NCBI GenBank assembly: GCA_016764835.1
Contig: JAESRD010000199.1
Span: 1-5,996, forward strand
Length of the DNA: 5,996 nucleotides
Origin: Paracoccaceae bacterium
Lineage (GTDB): Bacteria > Pseudomonadota > Alphaproteobacteria > Rhodobacterales > Rhodobacteraceae
Direction: 5' to 3'
Shown here: one piece after another, positions 1 through 4,561 of the stretch
Position numbering within the stretch: the first letter of the stretch is position 1
Layout: the number at the start of each line of letters is the position of its first letter
The notes under the pieces: generated by a model
Told to the model about the DNA's origin: nothing
The model's database searches: none
Seen by the model: the letters and a program-made list of their open reading frames with translations, nothing else
Program-made: the position numbers and the translations under genes

Positions 1-1
1 G

Positions 2-475
2 AACCCTGAAATGCCGTCGTATAATTTCGATATTATTGACGGTGTCACCTATCTGATTGATCTGACCGAGCCGCCAAAGTTTAACCGTGGTGGTGAGATT
101 ATCAATGAAGGCTCAAACCGGATTGTTAACCTTCAGTTCGACGGGCAAGACATTGACCCTACACAGATGTTCATTGTTGCGACTAATAATTACCGCGCCG
201 GTGGCGGCGGTAACTTCCCCGGAACCGGCGGTGACACAACCATCTTTGAAGGGCCAGATACCAACCGCGATGTCATCGTGCGCTATATCGTTGAGCAAGG
301 CACAATCAATCCGCAAGCGGACGCCAATTGGGGCTTTGCACCAGTGGCTGATACCAGCGTGATCTTCGAGACTGGGCCTGCCGGTGCGGGCTATGCAGAT
401 AGCGTTGAAGGGGTTGATATCTCTCCGGCGGGTGACGGCGCTGACGGGTTCGCGCTGTTCCGTATTCAGCTATAA
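2..475 (+). CDS. cpdB: 2',3'-cyclic-nucleotide 2'-phosphodiesterase/3'-nucleotidase, C-terminal part (5' end outside window)
   Basis: Periplasmic enzymes of this family open 2',3'-cyclic nucleotides and then remove the 3'-phosphate, which lets cells salvage extracellular nucleotides. Only the last 157 residues are visible. The reading frame is open from base 2, so the gene starts upstream, and the first visible ATG (11) is internal. What is seen is the 5'-nucleotidase C-terminal (substrate-binding) domain: an opening SYNFDIIDGVTYLIDLT segment, the hallmark TNNYRAGGGGNFPG motif at bases 182-223, whose aromatic residues stack on the nucleobase in this family, and a closing W-G-F-A-P...V-I-F-E-T-G segment. 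The metallophosphatase domain that holds the metal ligands is not in the window, so catalytic competence cannot be judged. The stop codon is followed seven bases later by a strong terminator, so this is the last gene of its transcript. Family assignment is firm; cpdB versus a related 5'-nucleotidase is slightly less so. Confidence 0.88.
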   Translation, partial: NPEMPSYNFDIIDGVTYLIDLTEPPKFNRGGEIINEGSNRIVNLQFDGQDIDPTQMFIVATNNYRAGGGGNFPGTGGDTTIFEGPDTNRDVIVRYIVEQGTINPQADANWGFAPVADTSVIFETGPAGAGYADSVEGVDISPAGDGADGFALFRIQL

Positions 476-481
476 GGTACA

Positions 482-517
482 AAAACGGCCCCGGCTTTTG
501 CGAGCCGGGGCCGTTTT
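482..517. terminator. Bidirectional intrinsic terminator between convergent genes
   Basis: A perfect 15-bp inverted repeat (482-496 with 503-517) surrounds a 6-base loop, TTTGCG. The stem core is GC-rich (CGGCCCCGGCT) and has AAAA at its left edge and TTTT at its right edge, so each strand presents a GC hairpin followed by a U tract. It lies between the stop of the cpdB-type gene (475) and the stop of the minus-strand gene (528) and should end transcription from both sides. Confidence 0.92.
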
Positions 518-527
518 GCAACCGCTT

Positions 528-1049
528 CTATGGCAACAAAATCAATTGCCGACCATAGACCGCAGCATCAATCGTGCCGTCATCAAAGGTCACCTGAACT
601 TCCACGGTTTCAATCGAGCCTTGCGGCTCGGTGATATAGATCGGGAAAGCCATTGGGTCGGTTATCGCATTTGGCGACCGTGTGCCGGTATGGCACTCTT
701 CCATGACCACAGGGATCGTCGGCGGCGCGCCGTTTAGCCCGTAATGGATATCCCAAAGCCCGCAGCGAAACCCGAGCAATTGGCTGAAATACAACAGATC
801 ACCCGCCTCGCTGGAGCCAATCGCCACCCAACCGGCACGGGTTGCCGTGATCAGTGGTTTAATCTCAATAGCGGTGGTGAAGCGGCCCGTTGCCACTTGT
901 GGCTCTGGCTCGCGGCCATCATTTACGGTTTGGGTCGCGACCACGGGCGCGTCCTTAACCTCTTCGGCGAGGTCTTCGGTGATGGTCGCTTCTGCGGTCA
1001 TCACCTCGGCAGATAAGTCAACATCGCCGACCCGCGGATCGCCACCCAA
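528..1049 (-). CDS. Uncharacterised, probably exported protein; 5' end uncertain
   Basis: A 173-residue open frame if the TTG at 1049 is used as start; no function is recognised. The first 55 or so residues are acidic and low in complexity. From about residue 57 a compact domain follows (RFTTAIEIKPLI, then WVAI, DLLYFSQLLGFRCGLWDIHYGLNG and a closing VQVTFDDGT...LILLP). Cys96 and Cys119 could form a disulfide, as expected for an exported protein. I recall similar small hypothetical proteins in Rhodobacteraceae, but this is memory and not a search. The start is doubtful. The frame stays open to 1121 without ATG, GTG or another TTG, and encodes a hydrophobic stretch FLPFFIVATLGG just before and across residue 1. 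No Shine-Dalgarno fits the TTG, and the ATG at 1001 has GAGG only two bases away. A GAGGA site followed by GTG at 1087-1085 is in another frame and would join this one if the T7 run had eight T. The gene ends 11 bp from the shared terminator. Confidence 0.72.
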   Translation of the reverse strand: MGGDPRVGDVDLSAEVMTAEATITEDLAEEVKDAPVVATQTVNDGREPEPQVATGRFTTAIEIKPLITATRAGWVAIGSSEAGDLLYFSQLLGFRCGLWDIHYGLNGAPPTIPVVMEECHTGTRSPNAITDPMAFPIYITEPQGSIETVEVQVTFDDGTIDAAVYGRQLILLP

Positions 1050-1120
1050 AGTGGCTACAATGAAAAACGGTAAAAAAACTCTAGCACAAAATCCTCTTTT
1101 CTGGCCGAAACAAGGCGCAA

Positions 1121-1148
1121 ATCATGACCGCCGCAAAGCGCAAATCAA
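1121..1148 (-). promoter_or_regulatory. Weak candidate promoter for the minus-strand exported-protein gene
   Basis: On the minus strand TTGATT (1148-1143) and CATGAT (1126-1121) are separated by 16 bases, each matching four of six positions of the sigma-70 consensus. The placement, about 35 bases before the GAGGA/GTG site, is sensible for the gene reading leftwards, but the match is weak and comparable matches can arise by chance. Confidence 0.25.
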
Positions 1149-1152
1149 TGAC

Positions 1153-1180
1153 TTGCCCCCCGCGACAGGCCGCATAGAAT
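1153..1180 (+). promoter_or_regulatory. Candidate sigma-70 promoter for the glycosyltransferase-like gene
   Basis: TTGCCC (1153-1158) and TAGAAT (1175-1180) are 16 bases apart, matching four and five of six consensus positions. Transcription would begin near 1187, leaving a leader of roughly 24 bases before the ATG at 1211. The elements lie in the 161-bp divergent intergenic region, where a promoter for this gene is expected. Confidence 0.5.
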
Positions 1181-1210
1181 GCCCAAAACAGGCAATGGGT
1201 TAACCTAACA

Positions 1211-2215
1211 ATGCTATCCAACCACAATTCCAGCCAAAAATTCAATATCATGATCGTCGGCCAAGCCGGACGGTTGCAATATGAAGCGCTGCTTTTTGCA
1301 GCCTCTTTGCGTGCAAGCGCGCCCGATTTTGCCGGCCAGCTCTATGTGGTCGAGCCTCAGCCCGGCCCGCTCTGGCCGCGCGATCCGCGCATGTCAGACG
1401 ACATCCGCGCCGCACTTGAGGCCCAAGGCGCAAAGGTGGTGCCGTTTGAGAGCCAGCATTTCGGCCATGCCTATCCTTACGGCAATAAGATCGAAGGGCT
1501 CAGCGCCTTGCCCGCTGGCGAACCCTTTGTTTTCTTTGACACAGATACGCTGATCACCGGCGATATTGGCGCGGTTGAATTTGACTTTGACAAGCCTGCC
1601 GCCTCGATGCGGCGCAGCAATACTTGGCCGGTTGAAGAGCTCTATTGGCCCGGATATTCAGCCATTTGGCGCGCGCTCTACCAACGCTTTGAGCTGGATT
1701 TCGACGCCTCGCTCGACCTGTCTCAGCCAGACGAATATTGGGAACGCTATCTCTACTTCAATGCAGGTTGGTTCTACGGCGCAGACCCGGCGGTTTTTGG
1801 CCAGCGGTTCACTGACTGGGCTGTGGGTATCCGCGACAATCCGCCCGAGCCGCTGGTTATTCAGCCCATGGACCCTTGGCTTGACCAAATCGTGCTGCCG
1901 CTGGTGATCCATTCCTTTGGTGGTGGGCGCCCCGGCCCCGCACTGGCCGGGCTTGATGGTGCGGTTAGCTGCCATTACCGGTTGTTTCCGCTGCTTTATG
2001 CCCGCGAATCTGATGAAGTAGTGGCCTTGCTTGAGAGTATTGCCGCGCCAAACAAGCTAAAGAAACTGCTCAAAGAGCATAATCCGATCAAACGGATGAT
2101 CTACCATGGGCAGGGCCGCAAAGTGCGGACAATGTTTGATCAGGCCAACCTGCCCAAGCCGGAAAAGAAGATCCGCAACAAGATCCGCGCTGCCGGGTTC
2201 TGGGTCCGCGAATAG
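1211..2215 (+). CDS. Glycosyltransferase-like protein with DxD motif, function unknown
   Basis: A 334-residue soluble protein with no signal peptide or membrane segment. The N-terminal FNIMIVGQAG strand and the later FVFFDTDTLITGD (residues 106-118, with Asp110-Thr-Asp112) look like a GT-A nucleotide-sugar binding fold with its metal-binding DxD. YFNAGWFYG (182-190) resembles the F-N-A-G motif that follows in GT8-like enzymes, and a conserved-looking CHYRLFPLLYA lies at 254-264. The last 60 residues are strongly basic (KLKKLLKEHNPIKR, KPEKKIRNKIR), possibly for contact with membrane or nucleic acid. Acceptor and sugar donor cannot be told. An in-frame TAG at 1175-1177 rules out an earlier start, and no codon in between can initiate. 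No good Shine-Dalgarno precedes the ATG; Met14 (1250) is an alternative that is no better. No other glycan genes are adjacent. It may be co-transcribed with metY 81 bases downstream, since no terminator is seen between them. Existence of the gene is firm; enzyme class is inferred from motifs. Confidence 0.85.
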   Translation: MLSNHNSSQKFNIMIVGQAGRLQYEALLFAASLRASAPDFAGQLYVVEPQPGPLWPRDPRMSDDIRAALEAQGAKVVPFESQHFGHAYPYGNKIEGLSALPAGEPFVFFDTDTLITGDIGAVEFDFDKPAASMRRSNTWPVEELYWPGYSAIWRALYQRFELDFDASLDLSQPDEYWERYLYFNAGWFYGADPAVFGQRFTDWAVGIRDNPPEPLVIQPMDPWLDQIVLPLVIHSFGGGRPGPALAGLDGAVSCHYRLFPLLYARESDEVVALLESIAAPNKLKKLLKEHNPIKRMIYHGQGRKVRTMFDQANLPKPEKKIRNKIRAAGFWVRE

Positions 2216-2224
2216 AGGCTGCTC

Positions 2225-2295
2225 ATCTATCCTCCTTGAGCGCCCGGTTAACACCGCGTAAAGCTGAAACAACACATTTCAATGGGAGGATAAAT
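2225..2295 (+). promoter_or_regulatory. metY leader with anti-Shine-Dalgarno stem (possible cis-regulatory RNA)
   Basis: TATCCTCC at 2228-2235 is the exact complement of GGAGGATA at 2285-2292, which contains the metY ribosome binding site. The pairing continues inward as TTGA (2236-2239) with TCAA (2279-2282), after a two-base bulge at 2283-2284, and outward by two more pairs (2225-2226 with 2294-2295) after one mismatch. The roughly 12-bp stem would bury the ribosome binding site up to the edge of the start codon. The enclosed 39 bases hold a small CGGT/ACCG hairpin (2245-2256) and an A-rich single-stranded segment. This architecture suits translational control. The SAM-II, SAM-V and SAM/SAH core motifs I know are not present, so no ligand is proposed. 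Confidence 0.5.
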
Positions 2296-2296
2296 A

Positions 2297-3583
2297 ATGA
2301 CAACCGAACTCGGTTTTGACACACAGCAAATTCACGCAGGCGCGCATCCAGACCCGGCCACCGGCGCACGCCAGACGCCGATCTACCAAACCACAGCCTA
2401 TGTTTTTCGCGATGCTGACCATGCGGCGGCTTTGTTTAACCTCGCCGAAGTTGGCTATATCTATTCGCGGCTGACCAACCCAACCGTTGCCGTGCTGCAA
2501 GAACGCATTGCCACGCTTGAGGGCGGCGCCGGTGCAGTTTGCTGTTCTTCTGGCCACGCGGCGCAGATCATGGCGCTGTTCCCGCTGATGGAGCCGGGCT
2601 GCAATGTTATTGCCTCGACCCGGCTTTATGGCGGCACGGTCCAGCAGTTTTCCAACACCATCCGCAAATTTGGCTGGTCGGCCAAGTTCGTTGACTTTGA
2701 TGATGTTGACGCTGTGGCTGCGGCGATTGATGAGAACACTCGCGCTGTGTTTTGCGAAAGTATCGCCAATCCGGGCGGCTATATCACTGATATCCCGGCG
2801 ATTGCTGCCGTCACCGATGCCGCAGGCATTCCGCTAATAGTCGATAACACATCAGCCACGCCGTATTTGTGCAACCCAATCGCACTGGGTGCTACGCTGG
2901 TCGTGCACTCAACCACCAAATACCTGACAGGCAATGGCACCGTCACTGGCGGTTGTGTGGTTGATAGTGGCAAGTTCGACTGGTCAGCTTCCGACAAGTT
3001 CCCGTCGCTCTCCGCGCCAGAGCCAGCTTATCACGGGCTCAAGTTCCACGAAGCGCTCGGCCCAATGGCTTTCACCTTCCATTCCATCGCCATCGGTCTG
3101 CGCGATCTGGGCATGACCATGAATCCGCAAGGCGCACATTATACGCTAATGGGGATCGAGACGCTTAGCCTGCGCATGGAGCGCCATGTTGAGAATGCGA
3201 TCAAGGTTGCCAAGTGGTTAGAGGCCGATCCTCGTGTGGAATACGTGACCTATGCCGGGCTTGAAAGCTCGCCCTATTACGCCCGTATCCCGGCAATTTG
3301 CCCCAAAGGCGCGGGCGGTCTGTTCACCTTCGCAGTCAAGGGCGGCTATGAGGCTTGCATCAAAATCGTCGATGGGGTCGAGATATTCAGCCATGTTGCC
3401 AATCTGGGCGATACCCGCTCGCTGATCATCCATCCGGCCAGCACCACCCACCGCCAGCTTTCGCCAGAACAACTTGAGGCGGCGAGTGCCGGGCCAAATG
3501 TGGTGCGTCTGTCGATTGGCATTGAAGATCCAAAGGATCTGATTGCTGATCTGGATCAGGCGCTGGCCAAGGCCACGGCGTAA
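2297..3583 (+). CDS. metY: O-acetylhomoserine sulfhydrylase (O-acetylhomoserine aminocarboxypropyltransferase)
   Basis: A cytoplasmic PLP enzyme that makes homocysteine from O-acetyl-L-homoserine and sulfide (or methionine from methanethiol), the direct-sulfhydrylation branch of methionine synthesis. The 428-residue length is typical of MetY and longer than cystathionine gamma-synthase-type paralogues (about 380-400). Seen in order: QIHAGAHPDPATGARQTPIYQTTAY (start to residue 35), YIYSRLTNPT (54-63) whose Tyr and Arg reach the cofactor phosphate of the neighbouring subunit, SSGHAA (84-89), the cofactor-ring Asp183 in VDNT, the Schiff-base Lys208 in STTKYLTG, the MetY-type insertion around 225-250, and NLGDTRSLIIHPASTTH (369-385) that holds the substrate carboxylate. 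All expected catalytic residues are intact. The start is set by a strong GGGAGGA (2284-2290) six bases before ATG, which is itself complementary to an upstream leader arm. A GC hairpin follows the stop. Substrate preference (acetyl versus succinyl homoserine) is inferred from family resemblance. Confidence 0.95.
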   Translation: MTTELGFDTQQIHAGAHPDPATGARQTPIYQTTAYVFRDADHAAALFNLAEVGYIYSRLTNPTVAVLQERIATLEGGAGAVCCSSGHAAQIMALFPLMEPGCNVIASTRLYGGTVQQFSNTIRKFGWSAKFVDFDDVDAVAAAIDENTRAVFCESIANPGGYITDIPAIAAVTDAAGIPLIVDNTSATPYLCNPIALGATLVVHSTTKYLTGNGTVTGGCVVDSGKFDWSASDKFPSLSAPEPAYHGLKFHEALGPMAFTFHSIAIGLRDLGMTMNPQGAHYTLMGIETLSLRMERHVENAIKVAKWLEADPRVEYVTYAGLESSPYYARIPAICPKGAGGLFTFAVKGGYEACIKIVDGVEIFSHVANLGDTRSLIIHPASTTHRQLSPEQLEAASAGPNVVRLSIGIEDPKDLIADLDQALAKATA

Positions 3584-3589
3584 AACAGC

Positions 3590-3613
3590 CGGGGCGGCAG
3601 TGTTGCCGCCCCG
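3590..3613. terminator. GC-rich hairpin between convergent metY and SIMPL genes
   Basis: A perfect 10-bp stem, CGGGGCGGCA with TGCCGCCCCG (3590-3599 and 3604-3613), closes a GTGT loop in the 36-bp gap between two convergent stop codons. There is no U tract on either side, so it may be a weak or factor-assisted terminator, or a 3'-end-stabilising hairpin, serving both transcripts. Confidence 0.65.
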
Positions 3614-3619
3614 AATGCG

Positions 3620-4375
3620 CTAAGGGTCAACCAATTCAATTACCATTGAAATTGAAGCGCGCACTGTGATCAAGCCGGGCGCGATTGGCACCTCATAGCG
3701 CGGTGCAGAGCTGGCCATATCTGACATCATCATTGGCTCAACACTTATATATCCCCCCATTTCATCATAGGGCGACGCATCCGATATGCGCAAAACTTGG
3801 CCCAGTGCAACGCCCGCCGCCTGTGCATAGATATCAGCCATGCGCATAGCCTCAGCCACCGCCCGGCGGCTGGCCTCGTCTTGCATTTGGGTCCGGTCTC
3901 GCAGACCAAATATCACCCGTTCGACAGTATTTGCCCCAGCGCCAACAACGGCAGGGATAATAGCGCCAACACGCTCTAATTCATGCACTTCAACACGGAT
4001 CGTGTTGGTCGCCGTATAGCTATCAATCACGTCATAATTCGTATTGCCCATCAATGTACGACCATAATGGCGCTGCAAGCGTACCCCGTTGGTTGATATC
4101 AATTCCTCGGCCACACCCTGCGCCGCCAGCTCCCCCAGCGCGCCCGCCGTGCGGCTGCTGGCCTCGTCCATTGCATGGCCCTCAGTCTCGCCTTCCGCAC
4201 GAATGGTAAATGTAAGCATCGCTTGGTCGGGCGGTGCCGAAACCTCGCCGCTGCCACTAATAGAAATGCTGCGCAACGTGGCAGTATCGGCGCTGGCTAT
4301 TGCCGGGCTGATCAGCGCTGCGATGATGCATACCGGCGCAAACACCGTTGAAATTGCTGAAAACTGTGGCTTCAT
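3620..4375 (-). CDS. Exported SIMPL (DUF541) domain protein
   Basis: A 251-residue protein with a clear Sec signal peptide: Lys2, a hydrophobic stretch (about 8-22) and a likely signal peptidase I site after AIASA (residue 29). The mature part begins with RSISISGSGEVSAPPDQAMLTFTIRAEG, the characteristic SIMPL opening strand with the G-x-G-x-V...P-D pattern. An alpha-helical segment (about 65-92), SYTATNTIRVEV (119-130) and the RRAVAEAMRMADIYAQAAGV helix (170-189) follow in the usual order, and it ends with a beta strand, ITVRASISMVIEL. Members are periplasmic or envelope proteins; some (such as E. coli YggE) are linked to oxidative-stress tolerance, but the biochemical activity is unknown. 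A methionine cluster (MMMSDM, 215-220) is a local oddity. GGGAGAGG eight or so bases upstream supports the ATG at 4375. It is alone on its strand, convergent with metY and divergent from the large gene at 4562. Confidence 0.9.
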   Translation of the reverse strand: MKPQFSAISTVFAPVCIIAALISPAIASADTATLRSISISGSGEVSAPPDQAMLTFTIRAEGETEGHAMDEASSRTAGALGELAAQGVAEELISTNGVRLQRHYGRTLMGNTNYDVIDSYTATNTIRVEVHELERVGAIIPAVVGAGANTVERVIFGLRDRTQMQDEASRRAVAEAMRMADIYAQAAGVALGQVLRISDASPYDEMGGYISVEPMMMSDMASSAPRYEVPIAPGLITVRASISMVIELVDP

Positions 4376-4390
4376 TTTGCCTCTCCCTTT

Positions 4391-4418
4391 TGGTGATACT
4401 TAAAGAATTGTGGTGATA
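4391..4418. repeat. Direct repeat TGGTGATA x2, 20-bp period, upstream of the SIMPL gene
   Basis: The octamer TGGTGATA occurs at 4391-4398 and 4411-4418, exactly 20 bp apart and so on nearly the same face of the helix. Both copies lie within 45 bp upstream of the SIMPL start, between its Shine-Dalgarno and the expected promoter. They could be a tandem operator or part of the leader; chance is possible for so short a unit. Confidence 0.4.
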
Positions 4419-4476
4419 AGACGCATCTGGCAAGGCAAACCTTGGCCATGCAGCCATTTTAACTTTTTGTTAGCCT

Positions 4477-4504
4477 TTGCGTTAGCGGGAATCTGCTGTA
4501 GATT
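4477..4504 (+). promoter_or_regulatory. Weak candidate promoter for the large gene at 4562
   Basis: TTGCGT (4477-4482) and TAGATT (4499-4504) are spaced by 16 bases and match three and four of six sigma-70 positions. A start near 4511 would give a leader of about 50 bases. The -10 element is overlapped by an inverted repeat, GAATCT/AGATTC (4489-4494 and 4500-4505), and GTTAGC occurs twice (4469-4474, 4481-4486) around the -35. The assignment is tentative. Confidence 0.3.
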
Positions 4505-4515
4505 CGCATAGGCAG

Positions 4516-4536
4516 AAAAACCCCCTTTAAGGGGGT
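4516..4536 (-). terminator. Terminator-like hairpin facing leftwards in the divergent intergenic region
   Basis: Read on the minus strand, ACCCCC, a TTAAA loop and GGGGGT are followed directly by further T residues (the A5 run at 4516-4520), which has the form of a short intrinsic terminator. It points towards the SIMPL gene and would stop antisense transcription arriving from the large gene. On the plus strand the same hairpin lacks a U tract and would sit in the 5' leader, 25 bases before the ATG, where it could affect translation instead. Confidence 0.5.
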
Positions 4537-4561
4537 GCAGACAGGGTGATAAAGGAAACGG

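Noticed and set aside
847..1203. 118-residue plus-strand ORF across the divergent intergenic region
   Set aside because: It is antisense to the minus-strand exported-protein gene over most of its length and reads like an out-of-frame translation; the minus-strand frame has the coherent domain and the terminator at its end.
1198..1205. Palindrome GGTTAACC just upstream of the glycosyltransferase-like start
   Set aside because: It is only eight bases long, a length expected by chance, with no second copy in an operator-like arrangement.
2140..2226. Minus-strand 28-codon ORF preceded by AAGGAGG four bases before its ATG
   Set aside because: The apparent ribosome binding site is the reverse of the CCTCCTT arm that pairs with the metY Shine-Dalgarno, which explains it more simply. 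The ORF lies wholly antisense to the end of the glycosyltransferase-like gene and shows no recognisable protein features.
2216..2296. SAM-II, SAM-V or SAM/SAH riboswitch upstream of metY
   Set aside because: The conserved core motifs I know for these classes (such as the GCUUGCA...GUUAAA...GCUAAA elements of SAM-II) could not be aligned here. Only the idea of ribosome-binding-site sequestration is shared, so no class is assigned.
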